Assembly: GCA_903900235.1 (NCBI GenBank)
Contig: CAIUMH010000031.1
Location: forward strand, 54,471-118,470
DNA: 64,000 nucleotides
Direction: 5' to 3'
Origin: an uncultured Actinomycetes bacterium
GTDB taxonomy: Bacteria; Actinomycetota; Acidimicrobiia; Acidimicrobiales; RAAP-2
Both the position numbers and the translations under genes were made by a program. The notes beneath the pieces are model-generated. The model was given only the letters and a program-made list of their open reading frames with translations. It was not told the origin of the DNA and ran no database searches. Of this stretch, positions 55,430-64,000 are shown one piece after another (position 1 is the stretch's first letter; every line of letters starts with the position of its first letter).

Positions 55430-56827
55430 ATGATGCCTCGGACGGCCGGAATCTCACTGTGGTGGGACACCCTTGGCACCGAGGTGCCGCAGCGTCCTTC
55501 GCTGTCGGGGGACCTTGATGTCGATGTGGCCATCGTGGGCGGAGGGTTCACTGGCCTGTGGACGGCCCGTTCGCTTCTCGAGGTCAACCCGACGCTCCGG
55601 ATTGTCATCATTGAGGCCGAGGTCTGTGGCTTCGGCGCCTCGGGGCGCAATGGCGGATGGGCGTCTGCCCTCTTCGCCGCCCATGATGCTCGCATCGCCC
55701 GAGAAGATGGCGTCGAGGCAGCGCGGGCGATGCGAGCGGCGATGAACCAGTCGATCGATGAGATCGAACGGGCCGCCGATGCCGACGGCATCTCCTGCGA
55801 CTTCGCCAAGGGCGGCACCGTGGTTCTCGCCCGCTCAGCCGCCCAGGCCAGCCGAGCCACCGAAGAGGTGGCTGAGGCGAGATCCCTCGGCTTCGGGGCC
55901 GACGAACTGCGCTGGCTCGATGCCGCCGAGGCCACTGCCATGGTGGGTGCCACGTCAGTCCTAGGGGCCACCTTCACCCCCCATTGCGCAGCCGTCCAGC
56001 CGGCCGCCCTCGCCGTCGGCCTCGCCCGGGCCCTCGAGCCCCGCGGCGTCCGCATCGTCGAGGGGACCTCGGCCACCGCCATCATCCCCGGGAGCCCGGT
56101 CTCGCGTCCTCGAGTCACGACCGATCACGGCACCGTGACTGCCGATGTGGTGGTCCGGGCCACCGAGGCGTGGACAAGCCAACTCGCCGACTCAGCGCGC
56201 GAGGTCATCCCCGTCTATTCACTCATGATCGCCACCGAGCCGCTTCCCGACGAGGTCTTCGCACAGATCGGCCTTGCGGACCGTCAGACCTTCTCGGACC
56301 ACCGACACCTCGTCATCTACGGCCAGCGGACCGCCGACAACCGGATTGCCTTCGGCGGACGGGGAGCCCCCTACCACTTCGGCTCGAGCATCGAACCGAG
56401 CTTCGATCGTGACGCCAAGGTCTTCGCCGACCTCCAGGCGACCCTCGTCGATCTCTTTCCCGTCCTCGCCGACGCACGTATCACCCACAGCTGGGGCGGG
56501 CCGCTCGGGATCCCGCGTGACTGGTACTCCTCGGTCGGCCTCGACCGGACCACGGGCCTGGCCTGGGCCGGTGGCTACGTTGGCGATGGTGTCACCACCA
56601 CCAACCTCGCCGGCCGGACCCTGGCCGACCTGATCACCGATGCCGACAGCGACCTGACCCGACTGCCCTGGGTGAACCACCACTCGAAGACGTGGGAGCC
56701 CGAGCCACTTCGGTGGATCGGGGTGAACACCGGGCTGATGGCGGCCAAATGGTCCGACTCGACCGAGCAGCGCCGAGGCCGGCCCTCAAGGGTGGCCGGC
56801 GCCCTTGAGCGATTCCTCGGCGGCTGA
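55430..56827 (+). CDS. FAD-dependent amine oxidoreductase (DAO/PuuB-like)
   Basis: This 465-aa protein of the D-amino-acid-oxidase superfamily has the ADP-binding motif VAIVGGGFTGLWTARSLL (about 33-50), the FGASGRNGGWAS motif typical of gamma-glutamylputrescine oxidoreductase, and a C-terminal GGYVGDGVTTTNLAGRTLADL. It should oxidise an amine, possibly a gamma-glutamylated one made by the ligase at 24.6 kb. The start follows AGGAGG, with two in-frame ATGs (55430, 55433), 11 nt after the aminotransferase. Confidence 0.88.
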   Translation: MMPRTAGISLWWDTLGTEVPQRPSLSGDLDVDVAIVGGGFTGLWTARSLLEVNPTLRIVIIEAEVCGFGASGRNGGWASALFAAHDARIAREDGVEAARAMRAAMNQSIDEIERAADADGISCDFAKGGTVVLARSAAQASRATEEVAEARSLGFGADELRWLDAAEATAMVGATSVLGATFTPHCAAVQPAALAVGLARALEPRGVRIVEGTSATAIIPGSPVSRPRVTTDHGTVTADVVVRATEAWTSQLADSAREVIPVYSLMIATEPLPDEVFAQIGLADRQTFSDHRHLVIYGQRTADNRIAFGGRGAPYHFGSSIEPSFDRDAKVFADLQATLVDLFPVLADARITHSWGGPLGIPRDWYSSVGLDRTTGLAWAGGYVGDGVTTTNLAGRTLADLITDADSDLTRLPWVNHHSKTWEPEPLRWIGVNTGLMAAKWSDSTEQRRGRPSRVAGALERFLGG

Positions 56828-56851
56828 GCCGACCCTCGGTAGGTTGGGGCG

Positions 56852-57295
56852 ATGCTGACGACCAGAGATGCCATCTGTCACCTGATCTACTCCTACGCCG
56901 AGCGGATCGACGCCGGAGACTTCGCTGGCATCGGAGCGCTCTTGGCCCACGCCGAGATCACCTTCGAGGGCTATGACACCACCGTGACCGGGCCATCGGC
57001 GATCGAGGCCCTCTACACGGCGACCACCCGGCGCTACGAGGACGGCACACCGAGGACAAAGCACGTGATGACCAATGTCATGGTGGATCTCGCCGATGAC
57101 GAGGAGTCGGCCACCTCGCGCAGCTACTTCACCGTCCTCCAGGCCGTCCCCGGCCAGTTGGCCCTCCAGCCGGTGATCGCCGGTCGCTATGTCGACCGCT
57201 TCGAGCGCATCGGCTCGAGCTGGCGCTTTGTGGCGATGCACGTGGTGGTCGAGCTCATGGGTGATCTTTCCTCCCACCTGCTGACGGAGATCTGA
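56852..57295 (+). CDS. SnoaL/NTF2-like protein 2
   Basis: This 147-aa protein has the SnoaL_4-like fold: LIYSYAERIDAGDFAGIGALLAHAEI at the N-terminus, then TPRTKHVMTNVMVDL and a final FERIGSSWRFVAMHV strand. The histidine in TKHV lies where many family members have a catalytic base. It may be a hydratase, isomerase or aromatic dioxygenase beta-like subunit; function is open. It lies 24 nt downstream of the amine operon and may be part of it. Confidence 0.82.
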   Translation: MLTTRDAICHLIYSYAERIDAGDFAGIGALLAHAEITFEGYDTTVTGPSAIEALYTATTRRYEDGTPRTKHVMTNVMVDLADDEESATSRSYFTVLQAVPGQLALQPVIAGRYVDRFERIGSSWRFVAMHVVVELMGDLSSHLLTEI

Positions 57296-57340
57296 CCGTC
57301 GATGCCCTCAGTCGGCCGACCCTCCCCCTACCATTGACCC

Positions 57341-57763
57341 ATGGCGCCGCAGCGAACCCGTCGAGCTCGACAGTTTGTCGCCGGAGCCCTGCTCTTGATC
57401 CTGCCGGGAATGCTCACCGCTTGTGCGTCGAATGGGTCGTCGAGCTCGGCGCCGACGACCGTCGCTCATTCGTGCACGGACCTCGCCCGTGCCAACAAGG
57501 CGCTGACGCAGGCCGTGGACGTGACGACCGCCACACCAGCGTCGCTTACCAGCGCACTCAAGCAGTTCGCCAAGACGCTCAAGGAACTCGAGGGGACGCT
57601 GCCGGCATCGAGTGCCGGCGAGGTGAAGGCGCTCAAGCGTCAGGTCGTCGTCACCCGCATCCACCTCGCAGGTGCGACCACGCCCACCGAGTTCGGGGGC
57701 GATCTCTATCGCATCCGCCAGGACCTCAAGGTCATCCGCCGAGCCTGCCCCACCTCCAACTGA
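57341..57763 (+). CDS. Putative lipoprotein
   Basis: This 140-aa protein begins with basic residues, a hydrophobic stretch (FVAGALLLILPGMLTAC) and a lipobox LTAC, so it is probably lipid-anchored outside the membrane. A Ser/Thr-rich linker precedes an alpha-helical domain with two more cysteines (SCTDLA and the final RACPTSN), which could form a disulfide. I do not recognise the family. Confidence 0.75.
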   Translation: MAPQRTRRARQFVAGALLLILPGMLTACASNGSSSSAPTTVAHSCTDLARANKALTQAVDVTTATPASLTSALKQFAKTLKELEGTLPASSAGEVKALKRQVVVTRIHLAGATTPTEFGGDLYRIRQDLKVIRRACPTSN

Positions 57764-57785
57764 CCCCACCGGGCCCGATGGATGC

Positions 57786-58502
57786 TCACCTGAGGATGTT
57801 CACCGCCCGAGCGGCCACGACAACGACCGTGACCATCGAGATGACCGACTGGATGCCCATGAGGACTTTGACGCGTCGGCGCAGCGGCATGGCATCGGTC
57901 GGACTGAAGGCCGCAGCATTGGTCAGCGACACGTAGAGATAGTCGAGGTAGCGAGGACGCCAGTCGGGCTCGACCATCGTCTCGCGCATCCGACGATCGA
58001 GGCCCATCTGTGGAAACAGGAAGTCGGGCATCTGCTCCCCGGGGGTGGCTCGGACCGAGGGGCCACCGCGATCGACCTCCCAGTACCACAGCGAGAAGGC
58101 GATCACGTTGGTGGACCAGATGAGGATGGCCGAGTAGACGAGGGGGCGACCAAGGGTGGGCGTCTGGCCGGCCTTGAGCAGATGATGGCAAAGCAGCGCC
58201 ACCGAGATGGCGTTCGAGATCGAGATGACAGTGATCAGGGCCAGGGTCAGCCTGCGAATCCATCGGGCCTCCTTCGGGTGGCGGTGGCGACCGAGCAGGA
58301 GCGGGATCAGCAGCAGCAGCTCGAACATCGGTGGCAGCCAGGCAGGCCGGACCGAGACCGCAGTCGGCAGGACGAGCGAGAGGGCGATGCAGGCGAGGAG
58401 CGCCAGCGAGGCCGGCCAGCGGTCGTTGCGGTAGTCCCGCTCAGCATCCGACTCACTCGTTGGGGCGCCGCCAGTGGCCGGTGGGGTCTCGTCGGTCGGC
58501 AC
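57786..58502 (-). CDS. Integral membrane protein, DUF1345-like
   Basis: This 238-aa protein has a polar N-terminus, then about five to six hydrophobic helices (for example SLALLACIALSLVLPTAV and the C-terminal VISMVTVVVVAARAVNIL). The segment LDYLYVSLTNAAAFSPTDAMPLRRR resembles a re-entrant loop seen in DUF1345 proteins and some ion channels. The GTG start has GAGGAG about 7 nt upstream. Function unknown. Confidence 0.72.
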   Translation of the reverse strand: MPTDETPPATGGAPTSESDAERDYRNDRWPASLALLACIALSLVLPTAVSVRPAWLPPMFELLLLIPLLLGRHRHPKEARWIRRLTLALITVISISNAISVALLCHHLLKAGQTPTLGRPLVYSAILIWSTNVIAFSLWYWEVDRGGPSVRATPGEQMPDFLFPQMGLDRRMRETMVEPDWRPRYLDYLYVSLTNAAAFSPTDAMPLRRRVKVLMGIQSVISMVTVVVVAARAVNILR

Positions 58503-59017
58503 GCTCGCTCCTCGAAGGATGGATGTCACTGCATCGTAGGAGAGCAGCCCGGTCCGAGGAGGGAGCGCCGTCAAACGAGCCGCAATGCCCAATGCTTGCC
58601 ACCTTCGCTCCTGCCTTGCGCTGGGTCTCCGACCCACCGTACGAAGCGATGGAACATCGAGAGGCAATTGGCGATGGCTTCGAGCGAGGCGAGGGGCATC
58701 GACAGTCGGCGAATCCTGCGAGCCTCCCCGCCCAGCGAGCTGGTCGCCATCGCCCGAACGCTGCCGCCTGGGACCCATGGACCACGAGACGAAACGACTG
58801 ATCCGGTGCTTCGATCCAGGTGGCGGCGCAGGGTCGCACAGAAGCAGATCCTCTCCACTCACTTGGGCCCCCGAAGGAATGTCAGGTGCCATGGAGACCC
58901 TGGTGTCCCTCACAGGGGAGACCCCCAGAGCGCGGATCTTCTGGCACGTCGTCGGACCATCGATCTAGGGCTATCCTCCCTTGACCGCCGGGGGGCGGTC
59001 CGAGCACTGGAGGGGCG
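58503..59017. other. 515-nt intergenic stretch without supported gene
   Basis: The region between the divergent DUF1345-like and SDR genes has open frames on both strands, but their translations are Arg/Pro/Ser-rich and show no domain. It may hold two promoters and decayed sequence. A TTCGATC motif near 58810 was checked for tRNA and rejected. Confidence 0.4.
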
Positions 59018-59806
59018 ATGATTCTCGATCGGTTCAAGATTGACGGCCAGGTGGCCATCGTGACCGGCGCTGGCCGTGGCATCGGAGCGGGCTCAGCATT
59101 GGCCCTCGCCGAGTGCGGAGCGGACATCGTCCTTGCCGCTCGGACCCAGACCCAACTCGATGAGGTGGCCGCCCAGATCGAAGCAATGGGGCGAAGGGCC
59201 GTCACCGTGGCGTGCGACCTCTCCGACCTCGACGCCGTCGCCCGACTCGCAGAAGTGGCCACCGCCGAGTTCGGTCGCATCGACATCCTCGTGAACAATG
59301 TCGGCGGCACGATGCCCCGACCGCTGATGGATACCTCACCGCGGTTCTTGGAGGAGGCCTTCCACTTCAACGTGGCCACCGCTCATGCCCTCGTGCGGGC
59401 CTCGGTGCCGACCATGCTCGAGACCGACGGTGGCGCAATCGTCAACATCGCCTCGGTGATCGGACGGGTCGCTGGGCGGGGCTATGTGGGCTACGGCACG
59501 GCCAAGGCGGCGCTCATCCACTACACCAAGCTCATCAGCAAGGACCTTGCTCCTCGCATCCGTGTGAACGCCGTGGGTGTCGGGTCCACCGCCACCTCCG
59601 CGCTCGACATCGTGACCTCGACCCCCGAGCTCAAGGCCACCATGGAGGCGATGACCCCCCTGGGCCGACTCGGTTCAGTCGAGGACATCGCGACCGCCGT
59701 GGCCTACCTCGCCACTCCAGCCGGCGGCTACGTAACGGGCAAGACCCTCGAGGTCGATGGCGGCATCGAGGCGCCGAACCTCGACTTCGGCATCCCTGAC
59801 CTCTAA
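59018..59806 (+). CDS. Short-chain dehydrogenase/reductase (FabG-like)
   Basis: This 262-aa classical SDR has TGAGRGIGAGSA (about 16-27), an arginine after the second strand (LAARTQTQL) favouring NADPH, NNVGG near 92, the catalytic serine in NIASVIG, and the YxxxK pair in YGTAKAAL. The C-terminal GYVTGKTLEVDGG is typical. It lies 51 nt before the DHDPR-like gene, probably in the same transcript. Likely substrates are 3-oxoacyl or steroid compounds. Confidence 0.88.
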   Translation: MILDRFKIDGQVAIVTGAGRGIGAGSALALAECGADIVLAARTQTQLDEVAAQIEAMGRRAVTVACDLSDLDAVARLAEVATAEFGRIDILVNNVGGTMPRPLMDTSPRFLEEAFHFNVATAHALVRASVPTMLETDGGAIVNIASVIGRVAGRGYVGYGTAKAALIHYTKLISKDLAPRIRVNAVGVGSTATSALDIVTSTPELKATMEAMTPLGRLGSVEDIATAVAYLATPAGGYVTGKTLEVDGGIEAPNLDFGIPDL

Positions 59807-59857
59807 GCCCGAAGACGCGCACACCCCACACGAACCATCGCAACAAAGGAGACACCC

Positions 59858-60925
59858 ATGACCTATCGAGTCGTTCAGTGGAGCACCGGCAACGTCGGCG
59901 TCCACGCCATCGCCGGTATTGACGCCAACCCCGCCCTCGAGCTCATCGGGTGCTTCGTGTCGAACCCGGAGAAGGATGGCGTCGACGTCGGTCGCCTGGC
60001 CAACTTGGGCCGCGACCTCGGCGTGACCGCCACCACCGATGCCGATGCACTGATCGCCATGAAGCCCGACTGCATCGTCCACACCGCATGGGCCGACAGC
60101 CGACTGCTCGAGGCGCTCGACGACCTGAAGAAGTTCCTGAACGCGGGGATCAACGTGGTGTCCTCGTCACCAGTCTTCCTCCAGTACCCGTGGGGCGTGG
60201 CCGACGGCCTAGCCCAGCCCGTGGTCGACGCCGCCCTCGCTGGTGGTGCCTCGATCTTCGTCAATGGGGTCGATCCCGGCTTCGGCAATGACCAACTTCC
60301 ACTGGTGATCACCGGCATCTCTGAGTACATCGATGAGGTCCGCTGCTACGAGATCCTGAATTACGCCACCTACAACCAGGCCGAGGTGCTCTTCGACATC
60401 ATGGGATTCGCCCAGCCGATGGACCATGTACCCATGCTCCTCCAGCCCGGTGTCCCCACGCTTGCCTGGGGGTCGGTCATCGCCCAACTCGCCGCCGGGC
60501 TCGGTGTCGAGCTCGACTCGATTGACGAGTGGTACGAGCGCGTCCCTGCGCCCTTCGACTTCGAGGTCGATGCCGGCCCAGTCAAGGAGGGCACGGTGGC
60601 CGGTCTGCACTTCGAACTGCGGGGCATGGTCAACGGCAAGGCCGTTGTGGTGCTCGAGCATGTCACCCGGCTCCACGACGACATCGCCCCCGAGTGGCCC
60701 CAGCCCGCCGGCGAGGGCTGCTACCGAGTCAAGGTCACCGGCGAGCCGATCTACACGGTCGACATGCAGCTGTTGGGAACCGACGGTGACCACAACACCG
60801 CCGGACTCAAGGCCACGGCAATGCGCATCGTCAATGCCGTCCCGGCCGTCGTCGCCGGCAAGCCGGGCCTGCTGACTGCCCTCGACCTGCCCTTGATTAC
60901 TGGGAAGGGTCTCGTCAGGACCTGA
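59858..60925 (+). CDS. DHDPR-like NAD(P)-dependent dehydrogenase
   Basis: This 355-aa protein has an N-terminal Rossmann fold of the dihydrodipicolinate-reductase type (VVQWSTGNVGVHAIAGI) and a longer C-terminal domain. It resembles uncharacterised mycobacterial proteins and 2,4-diaminopentanoate dehydrogenase, not DapB itself. A good AAGGAGA SD lies upstream of the ATG. Its role may be amine or carbonyl metabolism; the pairing with an SDR suggests a small catabolic pathway. Confidence 0.82.
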   Translation: MTYRVVQWSTGNVGVHAIAGIDANPALELIGCFVSNPEKDGVDVGRLANLGRDLGVTATTDADALIAMKPDCIVHTAWADSRLLEALDDLKKFLNAGINVVSSSPVFLQYPWGVADGLAQPVVDAALAGGASIFVNGVDPGFGNDQLPLVITGISEYIDEVRCYEILNYATYNQAEVLFDIMGFAQPMDHVPMLLQPGVPTLAWGSVIAQLAAGLGVELDSIDEWYERVPAPFDFEVDAGPVKEGTVAGLHFELRGMVNGKAVVVLEHVTRLHDDIAPEWPQPAGEGCYRVKVTGEPIYTVDMQLLGTDGDHNTAGLKATAMRIVNAVPAVVAGKPGLLTALDLPLITGKGLVRT

Positions 60926-60986
60926 TTACGTCAGCTGGTGGCGTGAGGGCATCTGCGGAACCGAACCCTGACAGGAGCGACCTCCG

Positions 60987-61940
60987 TCAATGGGCGTCGT
61001 GATCGAGCGAGTGCAGCCACGTCGAAATCTTGGCGCCCGCAGCGTGCACCCGAGACGACAGCCCTGAGGCCACGACGTGGACGGCGTGAGTCGGCTTGGG
61101 ACCCTGATGCGCAGGGAGGCCGAGCAGTCCAGCTGCCATCGCCAGCATCGAGGGCGGCAGGATGAAGGTGTCGCTGGCCGCCGGCGGCACGATCACCACT
61201 GGTGCATCGAACCCCGTCGAGGTCGCCGTGAACGAGATGGCCACACCGGCGGCCGAGAACGACGAGGAGATCGCAGACAGGCGTCCTTGCGCATCGGCGG
61301 TCACGGTGACCGGCACAGTGGTGGGGAGCCCGGAGCCAGCAGCCTTGGCCTTGCCGTGGGGCAGGACCATCTGGAGCTCAGTGATCGTTGATCCTGCGCG
61401 GTTCGCGGTGGAGGTCACGGTGACCAGCGGATGTCGGGACGGGTGGGTCGTGGCCCAGGCCAAGGCGGCAGGCACGTCAGCGATCGCCACGCCAAGCTTG
61501 TTCCAGAGTGCCGTCGCCGGTCCAGCCACCGCCATGGTGTGGCTGGAGACCGAGACCCACGACTTGCCGCCAGTGAGTACGCCGAGCCCGGGAGCGTCGA
61601 CATAGACAGTGTGGTTCGCCACGATCGCCGTGATCGTCCCGGTCCCGATCGGGCCGATCGCCCGACTGAGGTTGGCGGTGAGCTGTGCCTGCTGGCCGGT
61701 GAGATCGATGGTGGCGGTCCCCGAGATGCCGAGCGGAGCACTCGAGCCCGGGAGTCCGGTGAGCGTCAGCGAGTAGCCATACGTCGCCGAGGTGGTCGGC
61801 GCCGCGACCTTGTGGGTCGGCGGTGTCGGTGGCCGGTGCTGCGGCCGACCGGCCATGGCCGGAAGAGTCGTGACGGCGAGCGTGAGGGCTGCCACCGAGG
61901 TGACGGCGCCGATGCCCATGATGAGACGATTGCGGTTCAT
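60987..61940 (-). CDS. Secreted protein of unknown function
   Basis: This 317-aa protein has a clear Sec signal peptide (basic MNRNR, hydrophobic core, cleavage probably after LPAMA near residue 30) and a His/Pro/Thr-rich linker. A mostly beta-rich Ala/Thr/Val domain with short repeats of TVTxT type follows. No catalytic motif or cysteine is seen. It could be a cell-surface or lipid-carrier protein, loosely like LprG/LppX in texture, but this is not established. Confidence 0.72.
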   Translation of the reverse strand: MNRNRLIMGIGAVTSVAALTLAVTTLPAMAGRPQHRPPTPPTHKVAAPTTSATYGYSLTLTGLPGSSAPLGISGTATIDLTGQQAQLTANLSRAIGPIGTGTITAIVANHTVYVDAPGLGVLTGGKSWVSVSSHTMAVAGPATALWNKLGVAIADVPAALAWATTHPSRHPLVTVTSTANRAGSTITELQMVLPHGKAKAAGSGLPTTVPVTVTADAQGRLSAISSSFSAAGVAISFTATSTGFDAPVVIVPPAASDTFILPPSMLAMAAGLLGLPAHQGPKPTHAVHVVASGLSSRVHAAGAKISTWLHSLDHDAH

Positions 61941-61987
61941 TCGAGAGCCTCCTTGGTGACCCCCTTGACGCTAGGACTCAGCGAGGC

Positions 61988-64000
61988 TCAGCGGAGGTCG
62001 CGCGACGAGATCGTCGGTGCACCGAGGTCGAGGGCCTCAACCCGTTCCGCCACGATGTTGATGACCCCCTGAGCCGACTCGAGACGACCGGCTACCACCA
62101 GAGCCGGGGCGAACCTCGCCACATGCTTCCAGCGGATCCACGCTCCCTTGGAGAAGACCACGTTGACATGGCCCGTCTCATCCTCAAGGTTGAGGAACAC
62201 CGCTCCCCTTGCGGTTTCTGGCTGTTGGCGGTGGGTCACCGCTCCAGCCACCACGACTCGACCAGCCGGGATGTCGGCCAGATGGGCGGCTGGCACCACG
62301 CCAATCTGGTCGAGATGTGCCCGGGCCAGGCTGATGGCGGTGGCGTCAGGGGTCACCCCCATCGCCCAGAGGTCGTTGGCCACCTCCTCGAGCGCTGAGG
62401 GCTGGTCGAGTGGTGGCGGTCGCAGGCCGGTCACCACCCCCGGCAACCGATCAGGCGTGGCCTGAGCCGCTGCCCCCGCGCCCCAGAGGAGTCCTCGGCG
62501 ACTCGTGCCGAGCGCATCAAGGGCTCCGGCTACAGAGAGGGCCTCGAGGTGCGCCTTGGTCACCCCAGCCCGTCGCACCAAGTCCTCCTGGCTCGCCCAC
62601 GGTGCACCGGCGGCGATGCGCTCGGCCACCTCGGACCCCACACCTCGAACCTGCGTCAGACCCAGGCGGATCACGAGTTTCCCGCCATCGTGCTCAAGGG
62701 TGGTGGTGGCAGCTGAACGCTGGACATCGGGACGCCGGGACTGCACCCCATGGCGCTCAGCATCGGCCAGGAGGCTCTGGGGCGACCAGAAGCCCATCGG
62801 CTGCGAGGCCAGCAGGCCGACGGTGAAGGCGGCCGGGTGGTGGAGCTTCATCCACGACGAGCAATAGACGAGGTGGGCGAAGGAGACCGAGTGGGACTCG
62901 GGGAACCCGAAGTTGGCGAAGGCCGAGAGGGACCGGTAGAGCGACTCGGCCGTCTCCGGATCGATGCCCTTGGCCTCCATCCCAGTGAAGAGCCGCTCCT
63001 TGAGTGCGTCCATGCGCAGGTCCGAGCGCTTGGCGGCCATGGCCTGGCGTAGTTCGTCGGCATCGGTGGCCGAGAACCCGGCGATGGCCACCGCCATCTC
63101 CATCAGCTGCTCTTGGAACAGCGGCACACCGAGCGTGCGCTTGAGGATCGGCTCGAGGAGCGGATGCGGATAGGTCACCGGCTCCTCGCCACGGCGTCGG
63201 CGGATGTAGGGGTTGACCGCATTGCCCTGGATGGGACCGGGGCGGATGAGTGCCACCTCGATCACGAGGTCATAGAAGCAGCGGGGCTCGACGCGTGGCA
63301 ACGTCCCCATCTGGGCCCGACTCTCGACTTGGAACACCCCGACGGTGTCAGCCCGGCAGAGCATGTCGTAGACGGCCTCGTCCTGAGGGAGCTCGCCAAG
63401 GTCGACCACGATGCCCTCGTGCTCGGCCACGAGGTCGACCATCCGATGGAGTGCCCCAAGCATCCCGAGACCGAGCAGGTCGAACTTCACGAGACCTATT
63501 GCCGCGCAGTCATCCTTGTCCCACTGCAGCACGCTGCGACCGGGAGTTCGGCCCCACTCCACCGGGCAGACCTCGATCACCGGACGGTCGCAGAGCACCA
63601 TCCCCGCTGAGTGAATCCCGAGGTGGCGGGGTCGATGGAGCACCTCTTTCGCCATGGTCGCCACCAGCACCGGCATGGGCTCGGCCCCATCGGAGGCCGA
63701 TGCAGCGGCCGACCCGATGGCCACCCGATCTCCACCAGACCCCCAGCCGCGGTCGACCGTTGCGGCCCACCCATCAGCCTCCTCGGGCGAAGCTCCGAGT
63801 GCCCGGGCCATGTCACGGACCGCCGAGCGGGGCCGATACGTAATGACATTGGCCACCTGCGCCGCATGGCGTCGGCCGTAACGGGCATAGACGTACTGAA
63901 TCACCTCTTCCCGTCGCCCGGACTCGATGTCGACGTCGATGTCGGGCGGGCCATCACGGGCAGGCGACAAGAAGCGCTCGAAGAGTAGGCCGAGCTTGAC
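61988..64000 (-). CDS. dnaE2: Error-prone DNA polymerase III alpha, C-terminal part
   Basis: The 670 visible residues are the palm, fingers and C-terminal OB domain of a DnaE2 (ImuC)-type polymerase; the PHP domain and first aspartates lie off the right edge. Near the edge is LLFERFLSPARDGPPDIDVD, containing the two catalytic aspartates of the PDIDxD motif. The fingers have EVCPVEWGR and FDLLGLGMLGALHRM, and the C-terminus has the OB-fold segment GAVTHRQQPETARGAVFLNL. DnaE2 makes mutagenic translesion synthesis after damage and normally works with ImuA' and ImuB. Those partners are not within the window. Confidence 0.88.
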   Translation of the reverse strand, partial: VKLGLLFERFLSPARDGPPDIDVDIESGRREEVIQYVYARYGRRHAAQVANVITYRPRSAVRDMARALGASPEEADGWAATVDRGWGSGGDRVAIGSAAASASDGAEPMPVLVATMAKEVLHRPRHLGIHSAGMVLCDRPVIEVCPVEWGRTPGRSVLQWDKDDCAAIGLVKFDLLGLGMLGALHRMVDLVAEHEGIVVDLGELPQDEAVYDMLCRADTVGVFQVESRAQMGTLPRVEPRCFYDLVIEVALIRPGPIQGNAVNPYIRRRRGEEPVTYPHPLLEPILKRTLGVPLFQEQLMEMAVAIAGFSATDADELRQAMAAKRSDLRMDALKERLFTGMEAKGIDPETAESLYRSLSAFANFGFPESHSVSFAHLVYCSSWMKLHHPAAFTVGLLASQPMGFWSPQSLLADAERHGVQSRRPDVQRSAATTTLEHDGGKLVIRLGLTQVRGVGSEVAERIAAGAPWASQEDLVRRAGVTKAHLEALSVAGALDALGTSRRGLLWGAGAAAQATPDRLPGVVTGLRPPPLDQPSALEEVANDLWAMGVTPDATAISLARAHLDQIGVVPAAHLADIPAGRVVVAGAVTHRQQPETARGAVFLNLEDETGHVNVVFSKGAWIRWKHVARFAPALVVAGRLESAQGVINIVAERVEALDLGAPTISSRDLR

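Noticed and set aside
58800..58830. Possible tRNA T-arm (TTCGATC)
   Set aside because: Flanking bases do not pair as a 5-bp T stem, and no acceptor or anticodon stem can be drawn around it.

Overview
This is a gene-dense, high-GC chromosomal window that reads as Actinomycetota. The evidence is a mycobacterial-type SerC C-terminus, a PknB-like kinase with PASTA repeats, an F420-type LLM oxidoreductase, the long eukaryal/archaeal-type isoleucyl-tRNA synthetase, many GTG/TTG starts, ATGA/GTGA gene overlaps and likely leaderless transcripts. Acidimicrobiia is a reasonable guess but not proven. I see no rRNA, tRNA, CRISPR array, insertion sequence or prophage.

0-24 kb is mostly conserved core. 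A truncated serC end is followed, on the minus strand, by ilvB-ilvH-ilvC behind a leader-peptide attenuator, and by an esterase-gatC-gatA-gatB operon. Then come an SCP2 protein, a kinase/CxxC protein/SDR/MFS operon, and a run comprising an AMP-ligase, an aldehyde dehydrogenase, a cysteine desulfurase, mnmA and ligA. A sirtuin and an unusual three-gene membrane operon follow (59-aa membrane protein, four-helix b6-type cytochrome b, Cys-free anchored protein).

24-27 kb holds a divergent C26 amidase and glutamine-synthetase-like ligase, probably for gamma-glutamylated amines, and a divergent YceI/MarR pair with an operator palindrome.

27-49 kb is an accessory stretch with six toxin-antitoxin-like modules: three HipBA (one broken), one RHH-PIN and two RHH/MazF. 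They sit between ileS, a GNAT gene, a HAD phosphatase, glutathione peroxidase, a quinone reductase, an F420-type oxidoreductase, a lactate-oxidase-like enzyme, an acyl-CoA ligase, a DUF5522-like protein, a biotin-carrier/carboxyltransferase fusion, and a ketosynthase-like/DUF35 fusion with its thiolase.

49-57 kb is an amine or polyamine utilisation cluster: alanine dehydrogenase, APC permease, aldehyde dehydrogenase, Lrp/AsnC regulator, class III aminotransferase and a PuuB-like FAD oxidoreductase. The natural reading is import, transamination to pyruvate, aldehyde oxidation, and alanine recycled by alanine dehydrogenase. 57-64 kb has a SnoaL-like protein, a lipoprotein, a membrane protein, an SDR, a DHDPR-like dehydrogenase, a secreted protein, and the C-terminal two thirds of an error-prone DnaE2 running off the right edge.
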